Source: Maritalea porphyrae (GTDB lineage Bacteria; Pseudomonadota; Alphaproteobacteria; Rhizobiales; Devosiaceae). Taken from it: a stretch of DNA of 64,000 nt. This document shows, in pieces, positions 18,362-27,042 of the stretch. Location of the stretch: assembly GCF_027213965.1 (NCBI RefSeq), contig NZ_JAPWGX010000001.1, forward strand, positions 682,001 through 746,000, read 5' to 3'. The notes under the pieces were generated by a model. The model did not search any database. It saw only the letters and a list, made by a program, of their open reading frames with translations, and was not told where the DNA came from. Each line of letters opens with the position of its first letter. The stretch's first letter is position 1. The translations under genes were made by a program, and so were the position numbers.

Positions 18362-18705
18362 CTTGGATCAAATCCATATTTTGGAATTTTCGTGGTCTCG
18401 CCCGTTGCTTTGGTTGAGCGGCCTTTGGCCACCCCACATACATGAAGCATTTATTGGCGATTTATGAGGTCATCCGACACTTCGTGCTGCGCAGTTAGCG
18501 TCAGCTCACGAAGGCCGGCTGGTAATTCGTGGTATGGGGTCAAATGCACCAAAAATCACAGCGCACGCTCCCGTGCGCGCGGCCAGATGAATTTTGTTCA
18601 ATACAATCGTACGGTTCATTTGCTCAAAAACTTTGGTTTTGGTCCCTGATCGAATAATGCACAAACGGCAAAGAAGTCAACCAATGCTTGGCTTTGATGG
18701 CAGAA
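18362..18705. other. Intergenic region between ribF and ileS, no gene recognised
   Basis: About 340 bases with no convincing reading frame on either strand. It should contain the ileS promoter on the minus strand, but no clear -35/-10 pair stands out. A small GC-rich palindrome (GCGCACgctccCGTGCGC) lies near 18561-18580. Confidence 0.5.
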
Positions 18706-19683
18706 CTAGAGGCTGAAAAACCCCAGTTTTTCATCCAAAGCGGTAATGGCTTTTTCTTGGGCCAAATTTTCTTTCGCTTCAATGCTGTCTTGGTCCATTG
18801 CCGCAATTAGATCATCAACACCGTCAAATTTCTTTTCGCCGCGCAAGTATTTGGTGATAGCGACTTCTAGCTTGTCGCCGTAAATCTCACCTTTGAAATC
18901 AAAAATGTGGGTTTCAAACAGGGCCTTGCCGTTGTCAAACATAGGGCGGCGGCCATAGCTGGCAACACCGTCATAGGCCTTGCCTTTATGCAGCACGCGC
19001 ACCGCATAAATGCCGTGTTGTAGCCCTTCAAATGGCGACAAAGCGATATTGGCGGTTGGATAGCCCAATTCGCGACCCCGTTTGTCGCCGTGGCTCACAT
19101 TACCGGCAATAAAGAAGTGATAGCCGAGCAGCGCATTGGCGGCTGGCACATCGCCTTCGCGCAATGCTTCGCGCACGCGTGAGGATGAAACAGGTTCACT
19201 GCCATCATCCAACATGCCGCAAATCTTAACATCAAAGCCGTGCAATTCGCCAGATTTCGCCAAAAAGTCAGGCGTGCCCGCGCGTGCTTTGCCGAAGTGG
19301 AAATCGGCGCCAACCGCAACAGCACTTACATCAATCGAATCGACAAGGAAATCGGACACAAACTCCTCTGCAGTTTTGCCCGCCAGGTCTTTATTGAACG
19401 GCATAACGATGATGCCATCAAAGCCCAAAGCTTCAACAAGCCGTGCTTTTTGGTCGCGCTCGGTCAGGCGAAACATGAAAGGCTGGGGCGCAAAAACATC
19501 ACGAGGATGTGGCTCAAACGTCAATACCAGCGCGGGTTTACCTTCTCGCTTGGCTTTTTCCTTTGCAGCATCAAACACTGCTTGGTGCCCAAGGTGGCAG
19601 CCATCAAAGTTGCCAATGGCAATGGTGGCACCACGCAAAGCAGGTGGGAATTGAGAAATATCCTCAATAAGGGAAAACGCCAT
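18706..19683 (-). CDS. ribF: Bifunctional riboflavin kinase/FAD synthetase RibF
   Basis: A 325-residue enzyme that phosphorylates riboflavin to FMN and adenylates FMN to FAD. The N-terminal FAD synthetase domain has the nucleotidyltransferase motif IGNFDGCHLGHQ (about residues 25-36) and an SSRVREALREGD segment of the ISSTxIR type. The C-terminal kinase has GRELGYPTANI and an FDFKGEIYG segment. The ATG at 19683 is preceded by AAGGAA; about 32 further codons are open upstream but do not resemble the family. It lies upstream of ileS on the same strand with a 344-base gap. Confidence 0.95.
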   Translation of the reverse strand: MAFSLIEDISQFPPALRGATIAIGNFDGCHLGHQAVFDAAKEKAKREGKPALVLTFEPHPRDVFAPQPFMFRLTERDQKARLVEALGFDGIIVMPFNKDLAGKTAEEFVSDFLVDSIDVSAVAVGADFHFGKARAGTPDFLAKSGELHGFDVKICGMLDDGSEPVSSSRVREALREGDVPAANALLGYHFFIAGNVSHGDKRGRELGYPTANIALSPFEGLQHGIYAVRVLHKGKAYDGVASYGRRPMFDNGKALFETHIFDFKGEIYGDKLEVAITKYLRGEKKFDGVDDLIAAMDQDSIEAKENLAQEKAITALDEKLGFFSL

Positions 19684-19895
19684 AGTTTTCGCAGTTCCTT
19701 TTCGCCATTTCTGGCACAGACTAGAATGTTGGGGTGCAAACTGCCCTTTTCGTTGCGGATTTGCAAGCGACAGATTCACCGAATTCGATGCTTATTGGTC
19801 TATGTAGTTTCCCGCAAGGCTTGGTTTACGTGGGTTTCAGCACAAGGCGCTATTGTGGCCCCTCATTCATGTTGGAAATGTGCTGGGGACCAACC

Positions 19896-20288
19896 ATGCA
19901 ATTGAATAGAAATATGCGTATACTAATTGTTGATGACTACGCCACCATGCTGCGTATTTTGCGCAATCTTTTAAAGCAATTGGGTTTTGAAAATGTACAC
20001 GAAGCCTCTGACGGGCAAGCGGCCCTAAAACAGTTTGAAACCAACAAATATGACTTGGTGATATCGGACTGGAACATGGAGCCGATGACCGGGTTCGATC
20101 TGTTGCGCGCTGTGCGGGCAAACCCTGAAACCGATGCCACAAAATTCATCATGATCACCGCGGAAAGCGCCACAGAAAATGTGATTGCGGCCAAGCGAGC
20201 GGGCGTAAACAATTATATTATCAAACCATTCACATCTGAGATTTTGCAAGGCAAAATTGAAACTGTGTTTGAACAGCAGGTGGCATAA
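19896..20288 (+). CDS. cheY: CheY-like single-domain response regulator
   Basis: A 130-residue stand-alone receiver domain. Acidic pocket residues DD are at 13-14, the phospho-acceptor is Asp58 (ISDWNM), the switch Thr is at 88 (MITAES) and the conserved Lys at 110 (IIKPF). This fits chemotaxis CheY, and the CheZ-type phosphatase follows with one base between stop and start. The pair probably forms a switch-and-phosphatase module for flagellar control. The ATG at 19896 follows GGGGA; the ATG at 19914 is a less likely alternative. No cheA or cheW is adjacent. Confidence 0.9.
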   Translation: MQLNRNMRILIVDDYATMLRILRNLLKQLGFENVHEASDGQAALKQFETNKYDLVISDWNMEPMTGFDLLRAVRANPETDATKFIMITAESATENVIAAKRAGVNNYIIKPFTSEILQGKIETVFEQQVA

Positions 20289-20289
20289 T

Positions 20290-20928
20290 ATGAACACGGC
20301 TGAAAAATTGGACGACCCCGTGCCAGACCATAGCGAAGAGCTTGCGTCTCGCGAAGATAATGCGATCCCCTTGCGGGAGGTCATTGCAATGGCAGAAAAA
20401 GTCACCTCAGCGCTTAAGCCCTTGGTACGCAGCTTGGACAAATCCATGTATCGCGAGCTAAGGGACATGCTAAATTGCATTGAGGAGCTGCGCGGTGACC
20501 TTTCGAAAGTTGACCCGGACGATATTTTTTCTCGTCGCATCCCGGAAATGGGTCGCGAACTAAGCGCTATTGTTTCCGCCACCGAAGTGGCCACAAATTC
20601 GATTATGAACATCGCTGAGCAGGTGATGGACGCGGATAAATCTGATCCAGAGGCTTACGCCAAATTTGTTGAGCAACATATGTTGGCCATTTTTGAAGCT
20701 TGTACGTTTCAAGACCTCACGGGGCAGCGGGTGACGCGCGTCATTCAAACCGTCGAGGTGATTGAAGAACGCATTGGCGTTTTGTGCCGCATGATTGAGA
20801 ACAATCAGATCACCCCCAACGCGCCAAAAATAAGCGAAACTGAAAAGCGAAACCGCGCGCGATTGGTCAAGGGGCCAGCCAATAAGGGCGAAGGCATTGA
20901 TCAAGACGCTGTGGACGCCATGTTCTAG
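20290..20928 (+). CDS. cheZ: Alphaproteobacterial CheZ-type protein phosphatase
   Basis: A 212-residue helical protein of the CheZ family, which speeds dephosphorylation of CheY-P. The diagnostic segment FEACTFQDLTGQRVTRV (about residues 137-153) includes the Gln used to activate water and the Asp near it. Long amphipathic helices before it fit the four-helix dimer of CheZ. The start is one base after the stop of the CheY-like gene, so the two are translationally coupled. An acidic, disordered N-terminus (about 1-35) precedes the helices. Confidence 0.87.
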   Translation: MNTAEKLDDPVPDHSEELASREDNAIPLREVIAMAEKVTSALKPLVRSLDKSMYRELRDMLNCIEELRGDLSKVDPDDIFSRRIPEMGRELSAIVSATEVATNSIMNIAEQVMDADKSDPEAYAKFVEQHMLAIFEACTFQDLTGQRVTRVIQTVEVIEERIGVLCRMIENNQITPNAPKISETEKRNRARLVKGPANKGEGIDQDAVDAMF

Positions 20929-20938
20929 GCTCTGTTTG

Positions 20939-21796
20939 TTACCATTCCAGAAAAGGGCAATAGCCCACCACTTTGGCGCCCGTTGGCGCCAATAGTTTTT
21001 GGATCTGCATCTCATCAGGCGCGTATAGATCACCCAAATCTTGCGCGTGGATTGATCCGGACACGAAAAGAAAGCCCGCCCCAATAAGCGCCGCGCCCGT
21101 GGCGTCGGTTCTGGCGCTATCTCCAATGGCGAGGACCTTTTGATCCTTGAGTGCAATATTGCGGCTCGCAAGTGCCAATTGGCTGGCTTTTTCGTAAATC
21201 GGGATGAACGGCTTGCCCGCCATGATCACTTCGCCGCCTGCTTCTTGATAAACATCGGCCAATGCACCACCGCAATAGATCAATTGATCGCCAATTTCGA
21301 CAAATTTGTCCGGGTTGGCGCAAATGAAGGGCAGGCCCCTCGCCTTCCAATCGAGGACTTCTTGATCATAATCATGCGGCGTACGGCCATATTCCAGATC
21401 AGAACAAATGATGGCTTCGGCCTCGTCGAGCGAGCCGAAATGCACTTCAATGCCGTCAAAAAGCCCATCGTCGCTCTGCGGCCCTAATCGATAGATGGTT
21501 TTACCGTGATAATCTGCGATCAGATCGCGGGTGACTTCGCCAGAACTCACCAATCCGTCGAACGCGTCTTGAGGCACGCCCATTGCCAGCAATTCACTTT
21601 CAATTTCGGCTGATGGCCGTGGCGCGTTGGTGACCAAAATCACAGCTCCGCCGGTTTTGCGAAAGTTTTGTAAAGCCACAACCGCTTTGGGGTGCACGCG
21701 CTCGCCATTGTGCAGCACGCCCCAAACGTCACAAAAAATCACGTTGAAATCGGTATGAACGGCATCAAGGCCACGCCGGCGAATAGACGTTGTCAT
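20939..21796 (-). CDS. HAD-superfamily (subclass IIA) sugar/nucleotide phosphatase-like protein
   Basis: A 285-residue HAD-IIA hydrolase of the alphaproteobacterial NagD-like type (TIGR01459-like). Motif I is FCDVWGVLHNGE; the second position usually also Asp is Trp-Gly-Val here, as in this subfamily. Motif II is ILVTNAPRPS, the cap domain follows, Lys is in AGKPF and motif IV is AIGDSARTDATGA. Such enzymes act on small phosphorylated metabolites; the substrate is unknown. It converges with cheZ (10-base gap). This gene beside cheYZ and ribF-ileS is a familiar alphaproteobacterial arrangement. Confidence 0.88.
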   Translation of the reverse strand: MTTSIRRRGLDAVHTDFNVIFCDVWGVLHNGERVHPKAVVALQNFRKTGGAVILVTNAPRPSAEIESELLAMGVPQDAFDGLVSSGEVTRDLIADYHGKTIYRLGPQSDDGLFDGIEVHFGSLDEAEAIICSDLEYGRTPHDYDQEVLDWKARGLPFICANPDKFVEIGDQLIYCGGALADVYQEAGGEVIMAGKPFIPIYEKASQLALASRNIALKDQKVLAIGDSARTDATGAALIGAGFLFVSGSIHAQDLGDLYAPDEMQIQKLLAPTGAKVVGYCPFLEW

Positions 21797-21820
21797 TTTT
21801 GAGCAATACCTTTTTGTGAA

Positions 21821-23107
21821 TTAGCGCGTGGCGCTGCGTTTTGACGATTTTTCCGATGCTAAATCTGGCCGCACGGGGGAAGGCTGAGCGATATGTTTGC
21901 CTTGCGCATAAGGAATTTTGTCGTCGAGTAATTCTAAGACATGGTCCTCGCTTGTGACATTGTCCATGATAAGGCCAATGCCAAATCGTTCCACATAGTC
22001 GGCAAGGTCAGCCCGATGAAAATCGGTAAAATCGAGCGGATTGTTGATGAATGCTTGCGCATCAGCTTTCACAAATTTGACGCCCCGCTCCGACATGGCT
22101 TGGAACGTAAGCCGCAAAGAGCGCACATTGTCCAGGCAGATCCCAGCCCCGGCTCGTACCAGCTCAGCCAAAGATTTTTTGTCAGAGGCGTTCAAAGAGT
22201 CAAATGTCGCTTCAGATAAGGTCAGCATCAGACTGGCTGAAACAGCACGATTTGAGGCCAATAGGCCCGCCATGGTGCTACAGTTTTCTTTATCCCGTAA
22301 CAGGGCAAGAGAAATAGGCACAAATAGATTTGTTGGATCGCCAGTAATGTTGGCACGATGCACAATATTGGCCGCTTGGCGGATCAACAATTGCTCGAGT
22401 TCGGCAATTGTGCCGGTGTTGTCTTCATAATGCAAAAAGTCTTCTGCTTCATGCAACACACCATCATCAGTGCGTAGTTTTGGCATCAATTCATAGCCCA
22501 GCGTACGCCGCTGTGGCAGCGATACGATCGGTTGCAAGAATTGCTCGATCTCATTATTTGCCAAGGCGTGCTGAACCGCTTCGATGGGCACAACAGGGCC
22601 ATTATCAACAAATTCAAATCCGCCGCCGCGTCCGCTGTCCTCGTCGCCCTTGTATCTGTCGTCAGCCGAGTTTTTGTTTGACCCGGTCACGCCAGCGGCT
22701 TGGGCTTCTTCCATTTCCGCTACCGCTTCTGCGAGTTGGCGCACCACTGTGCCCAAAACAGATACATCGGCTTCAAGATTATCCGTTCGGTCTTTCATAT
22801 TCAAACCGGACAAGAAGCTGACTTGATCGCTTAGCATTTCAGAGGTTTTAGCAACGTTTGAAAGTTGCCGGGCAATGGATTCGGTTTGATTGACCAAATA
22901 GGTTTCGGTACGGCGCCGAAACAAAGCTTCAATAAACACAAAGCTGGCAAGCAACGCCACGATGGTTACAAGGAACGACTCGATCACCGTAAAGCCGAGC
23001 GCAAAATAGGTCGTTATCCCTATGCTCAGGCAGGCCACAGCCAAAAAAAACAAAACGATCGCACGCAAGACTATTCGTTCCCTTATTAACGAGAATCCGT
23101 CATTCAC
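21821..23107 (-). CDS. Membrane-anchored EAL-domain protein, probably catalytically inactive
   Basis: A 428-residue protein with two N-terminal membrane helices (about residues 12-32 and 34-58), a helical linker (60-140), and an EAL-fold domain (about 180-415). Key residues of c-di-GMP phosphodiesterases are altered. The EAL motif reads YELMPKL, the metal-binding Asn motif reads FVPIS, the DDFGTG loop reads LDNVRSL, KID is KAD, and the late Glu motif reads MDNVTSEDH. So it probably binds a ligand or partner rather than cleaving c-di-GMP. The start appears to be GTG at 23107 with a weak ribosome site. It ends 24 bases before the HAD gene and is probably co-transcribed. Confidence 0.85.
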   Translation of the reverse strand: MNDGFSLIRERIVLRAIVLFFLAVACLSIGITTYFALGFTVIESFLVTIVALLASFVFIEALFRRRTETYLVNQTESIARQLSNVAKTSEMLSDQVSFLSGLNMKDRTDNLEADVSVLGTVVRQLAEAVAEMEEAQAAGVTGSNKNSADDRYKGDEDSGRGGGFEFVDNGPVVPIEAVQHALANNEIEQFLQPIVSLPQRRTLGYELMPKLRTDDGVLHEAEDFLHYEDNTGTIAELEQLLIRQAANIVHRANITGDPTNLFVPISLALLRDKENCSTMAGLLASNRAVSASLMLTLSEATFDSLNASDKKSLAELVRAGAGICLDNVRSLRLTFQAMSERGVKFVKADAQAFINNPLDFTDFHRADLADYVERFGIGLIMDNVTSEDHVLELLDDKIPYAQGKHIAQPSPVRPDLASEKSSKRSATR

Positions 23108-23284
23108 TTGTCATAGCATTTCAAAGCCCACCTTCAAAGAGGGGCATTTCGGGCTAAGTTTGGCACATTCACAAACTATTTTTCAATTATGCGGCAGTTG
23201 CAAACACTTTGTTTACCCTATTCCTAAAGAATTGGGGCAAGCAAGAATGCGAAAAGAAGACCCAGAATCGGGAGTAATGCCATA

Positions 23285-24739
23285 ATGCCTGTCGCAAATG
23301 GCTTATCATGTCCTACCCAAGTTCTCGTCATTGATCGTGACAATTTGGTCCAAAACGAGTGTTTTGCACATCTTTCCAAGGATTGGGGGGATGATGTACC
23401 TTGTGCACATGTGACCAGTGGACGGGCCGCCCTTTGCGCCCTCAAAGCCAACGAATTTGACGTTGTTATCTGTGACTTAGACACGCTTTGCGACCTTGAT
23501 CCAAACGCTGAAGCTGCGCTATTGCGCATCACCAGCCAAGCACCGGGCGCACTTGTTTTGGCATTGTCTGATGGTGGTTCTGTTTCTATGGCCGTTGCGG
23601 CCATGCGTTCAGGTGCCCATGACTATTTTGCAAAACCTGTCTCGGCGGCCACCATGTTTGAGCGTTTGGATGAATTATCTGTACGTCACGGCAAACGCCG
23701 CCAATTCACACCGCCAAAGTCAAATGGCGAAAATGTGGATTTTGAAGGATTCGTCGGCACTTCTGCTGAAATGCAGGTCATCTATGAGCAAATTGGCCGC
23801 ATTGCTCCCTCCGCAGCTCCAGTTTTCATCACGGGTGAAAGCGGAACTGGCAAGGAAGTATGTGCCGAAGCTCTACATGCGCGCTCACCGCGCAAAGAAG
23901 GGCGCTTTATTGCCATCAACTGTGGGGCGATCCCACGCGACTTGATGGAAACCGAACTGTTTGGTGTGGCAAAAGGTGCCTTTACTGGAGCGATGGAAGA
24001 TCGCGAAGGCGCAGCAGAAATCGCCAACGGCGGCACTTTGTTCCTTGATGAAATCGGTGAACTCGATTTGAGCCTGCAGGCCAAGCTGTTACGCTTTTTG
24101 CAAACCCGCTCGATCAACCGCGTGGGCGAGGCTTTGCCGCGTGAACTGGATGTGCGCATTATTTGCGCCACCAACCGCAACCCCATGCAAATGATTGCGG
24201 AAAAGCAGTTCCGCGAAGATTTGTTTTATCGTTTACATGTTTTACCCATCCATTTGCCGCCATTGCGCCAGCGCCCTGCAGATATTATGCCCATCGCTGA
24301 GAAATTCTTGACGCAATATGCGCAAGAAGAAGGCAAGCAATTCATTGGCTTTGACCGGGAAACCGCTGATCAGTTCATGGATCGAGAATGGCCAGGCAAT
24401 GTGCGCCAAATTCAAAACCTTATTCGCCGTATCGTTGTGATGCACGATGGGGAATTGGTGACCTCACGCATGGTGCGATTGGCCGATGTAGAAGCCAATG
24501 CGGCCATGGCTGTTGCGCCCGTGCCAAACACACACATTCCAAACCGTCACGCCCAATCTGTTGGCGAACAAATGCTGCCCTTATGGAAGCAAGAGCAAAA
24601 GATTATTGAAGATGCATTGGCTGCATTTGGTGGCAATATTTCACAGGCCGCTGCTGCGCTTGAGATCAGCCCTTCAACGATTTATCGCAAAAAGCTATCT
24701 TGGGAAAAGTTGGAAGCACAGGAACGTAGCGCCGCGTAG
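23285..24739 (+). CDS. Sigma-54-dependent response regulator (REC-AAA+-Fis HTH)
   Basis: A 484-residue NtrC-type activator. The receiver domain (about 10-130) has acidic residues at IDRD, phospho-acceptor Asp64 (ICDLD) and Lys117 (AKPVS). The AAA+ domain has Walker A GESGTGKE (184-191), the sigma-54 contact loop GAFTGA (231-236) and Walker B LFLDEI (252-257). The C-terminus has a Fis-type helix-turn-helix (ISQAAAALEISPSTIYRK). It therefore activates sigma-54 promoters on phosphorylation; targets cannot be read here, though motility or envelope genes are plausible given the neighbours. The GNAT gene follows six bases later. Confidence 0.94.
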   Translation: MPVANGLSCPTQVLVIDRDNLVQNECFAHLSKDWGDDVPCAHVTSGRAALCALKANEFDVVICDLDTLCDLDPNAEAALLRITSQAPGALVLALSDGGSVSMAVAAMRSGAHDYFAKPVSAATMFERLDELSVRHGKRRQFTPPKSNGENVDFEGFVGTSAEMQVIYEQIGRIAPSAAPVFITGESGTGKEVCAEALHARSPRKEGRFIAINCGAIPRDLMETELFGVAKGAFTGAMEDREGAAEIANGGTLFLDEIGELDLSLQAKLLRFLQTRSINRVGEALPRELDVRIICATNRNPMQMIAEKQFREDLFYRLHVLPIHLPPLRQRPADIMPIAEKFLTQYAQEEGKQFIGFDRETADQFMDREWPGNVRQIQNLIRRIVVMHDGELVTSRMVRLADVEANAAMAVAPVPNTHIPNRHAQSVGEQMLPLWKQEQKIIEDALAAFGGNISQAAAALEISPSTIYRKKLSWEKLEAQERSAA

Positions 24740-24745
24740 GGGCTT

Positions 24746-25231
24746 ATGCCAATCCCACCTAATCTAAGATTTGCCCCAGCCACCGGCGATGATTATGAGC
24801 GGCTTGTTGACATTCGTTTGATCACAATGCGCCCGAGCCTAGAGGCGCTTGGGCGGTTTGACCCCGTTCGGGCTCGCAAACGGTTCGCAGGGGAATTTCA
24901 GCCTGAGTGCACAACGCTTGTGTTTGATGAAGACAAGCTGATCGGCTGTTACGCCATTATCCCAAAACAAGATCAACTATATTTGGGTCATTTCTATTTG
25001 CTGCCTGATTATCAAGGTCAAGGCATTGGCAAGCTTTTGCTTGAACGCGCAATAGATGTTGCTGACAAAGCGCAAAAGGACATTGTTCTGATTGTTCTAA
25101 ACCAAAGCCCGGCACAAGCATTTTATGCCAAATTTGGCTTTACGGTTGCCAACAGCGACGAAGTTGAAACTATAATGATGCGCCCTACAAATGCAGGTTT
25201 GCCACGTCCACAGTCAGATAATCAATCTTAA
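24746..25231 (+). CDS. GNAT-family N-acetyltransferase
   Basis: A 161-residue GNAT-fold protein. Motif A, which binds acetyl-CoA, is seen as FYLLPDYQGQGIGKLLLERAI (Q-x-x-G-x-G; about residues 88-108), followed by the beta-bulge region VLNQSPAQAFYAKFGF. The substrate is unknown. It starts six bases after the sigma-54 regulator with an AGGGG site and is likely co-translated with it. Its last 47 bases overlap the end of the convergent glycosyltransferase gene. Confidence 0.88.
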   Translation: MPIPPNLRFAPATGDDYERLVDIRLITMRPSLEALGRFDPVRARKRFAGEFQPECTTLVFDEDKLIGCYAIIPKQDQLYLGHFYLLPDYQGQGIGKLLLERAIDVADKAQKDIVLIVLNQSPAQAFYAKFGFTVANSDEVETIMMRPTNAGLPRPQSDNQS

Positions 25232-27041
25232 TCGGCGCGCCACTTTCGGCCTTGAACTCTAACAAGACATCACGCATTCCAATCTGCCAATTGTGTGGCG
25301 GGTAGATCACAAATTCTGCCTCCGGCCCGTTCATTTCAACCTGGCCAATATTCTTGCCATCGAGCAGCAGGTTAACCGTTTCGGAGCCATCGTTTGCCGT
25401 GCGCGACAAGTTGCCTTTCAACTCCACAATCTGAGTACGGGGCAGCATTGCAAATTCAACATTGTCAGCTTCTAGCTTTTTGAATTCCCGATCAACGCGT
25501 AGGCTGCGTCCTTTATATATGCGGATCGGGTTCATGGCTGGCGCGCCATTGCGCATCAGCACAACCTCGCCAACCCGCTCCACCGATTCAAAGACTTTTG
25601 ACAGGTCATCCATAACAGTTGCATCATCGTGCAATACTGCCGCCACATAAGCGTCATCGCCTTGATGTTCTGTCAAATATATGTTGAATGCAATATTTCG
25701 CGGATCATCGCTTAAACAGGCAAGAGGCAGTTTGCCACGCACCACATTGTCGATCATGCCACATTCGGTCCAAAAATACCCGGCAGTGAACGTGTTCTCT
25801 TTTTCAAAAACACCCTCGGCATCAAAGAAGTCCTCAAGCTCCTGCCAGCGCAACGCGCCGTTGGTGGGGTCTTCGCCCGGGGGGAAATAATCCCGCGCCC
25901 ATCCGGTGACAGTGTGCGAAATGAGCGCTGTCATCACAACAAAGCTTAGCACCGCCCCAACGACCAACCAACCCAGAACCAGCTTGCGATGTTTGTCCCA
26001 CAAGATTGCTGAACTAGCACCCAAGATCGGGAACAACATCATGTAGCCCGGCGCTTGCCAGTGAAAATGAAACTGGGTGTCAGACCACGCCGCAACTGCG
26101 GTAAAAAACAAAATTGGCCCATGCGCCAACATCACAAAGAAAAAGCTCATGCCGCTTTGGGTCTCTAAAGGATAAACGGCCGTGGGTCCCTTGAATAGGG
26201 ATTTGGCCCCAACCCAAAGCGCCGGCAGCGCAATCCAGGGCGTCATATAAATCAATTGCCCGCCGATCATGCGCAACAACCATTCTGGGCGGAACTGGTC
26301 ACCGAGCGCACGACCACCTTGAAAGGCGAATGAGGCCATATCGTTTTGCAGGTTCCAGATCAAAACCGGGAGCGAAATGATGGCTGCAACTACAAAAGCC
26401 AAATATGGTCCAGGATGCAAGATCCACTTTCGCGCATCTTTGTTGAACAGCGCAAACAGCCCTGCCCCATAGACCAAAAAAACCGCGTGATATTTGGTCA
26501 TAAAGGTCAAACCAAGCACAAGGCCAACAAGCAACCAGCTTTTGATGGGACTGCGCTTATAAGGGCCAAAGAAGATGTCCATGAGCAACCACACAGCGAC
26601 CAACCATAGGAGGGTCAACGGCGCTTCGGGCTGCATCCAAGATCCGATGGAGAGCGTGAACAATATGGGGATGTTGGCAATGATTGCGGTGAATAGGCCT
26701 GCGCGTTCGGAATGAAAGCGCGCCCCGATGCGATAGAACATCCAGGTGGCGCCTGAGAACATCAAAACAAAGGGCAGACGCAAAATTATTGGCGCTTCGG
26801 AACCGGTCAGTGTTTTGGTGAGCCAAATCACCCACAAAAAGACCGGGGGTTGATCAAAGTAGCTCAGGTGCAGTTGCCGGGCGGAGCTGAGATAATAAGC
26901 TTCGCCGATCACCAGATCGATGGCCCATGCCCCCCACAGCCGGTAAATCGTGGTGGCGACAATCAACCAAATGACAGCATTTCTAATTTGCCCTTGGGGG
27001 GCTCTTATGCGGTGCCGTAATTCTTGTGCGCCCGTTTGCAT
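25185..27041 (-). CDS. Glycosyltransferase family 39/ArnT-like membrane protein
   Basis: A 618-residue integral membrane protein of the PMT/ArnT type (GT-C fold), using a lipid-linked sugar donor. The first periplasmic loop holds the family motif with acidic residues and the downstream FDQPPVFLW (residues about 58-66), and some ten or more hydrophobic segments extend to about residue 385. The last ~230 residues are hydrophilic and form a beta-rich, presumably periplasmic domain. It begins one base after the stop of the GT2 gene. The pair resembles a polyprenyl-phosphate sugar synthase with its glycosyltransferase, likely modifying lipid A, glycan or protein. Confidence 0.88.
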   Translation of the reverse strand: MQTGAQELRHRIRAPQGQIRNAVIWLIVATTIYRLWGAWAIDLVIGEAYYLSSARQLHLSYFDQPPVFLWVIWLTKTLTGSEAPIILRLPFVLMFSGATWMFYRIGARFHSERAGLFTAIIANIPILFTLSIGSWMQPEAPLTLLWLVAVWLLMDIFFGPYKRSPIKSWLLVGLVLGLTFMTKYHAVFLVYGAGLFALFNKDARKWILHPGPYLAFVVAAIISLPVLIWNLQNDMASFAFQGGRALGDQFRPEWLLRMIGGQLIYMTPWIALPALWVGAKSLFKGPTAVYPLETQSGMSFFFVMLAHGPILFFTAVAAWSDTQFHFHWQAPGYMMLFPILGASSAILWDKHRKLVLGWLVVGAVLSFVVMTALISHTVTGWARDYFPPGEDPTNGALRWQELEDFFDAEGVFEKENTFTAGYFWTECGMIDNVVRGKLPLACLSDDPRNIAFNIYLTEHQGDDAYVAAVLHDDATVMDDLSKVFESVERVGEVVLMRNGAPAMNPIRIYKGRSLRVDREFKKLEADNVEFAMLPRTQIVELKGNLSRTANDGSETVNLLLDGKNIGQVEMNGPEAEFVIYPPHNWQIGMRDVLLEFKAESGAPIKIDYLTVDVANLHL

Positions 27042-27042
27042 A

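Noticed and set aside
18464-18649. 61-codon frame between ileS and ribF
   Set aside because: No ribosome site, no conserved pattern, biased composition; treated as intergenic.
23160-23284. Possible sigma-54 promoter (TGGCAC at about 23161) before the sigma-54 regulator
   Set aside because: The TGGCAC box is present but the expected TTGC at the right spacing is missing, so the -24/-12 pattern is not met.
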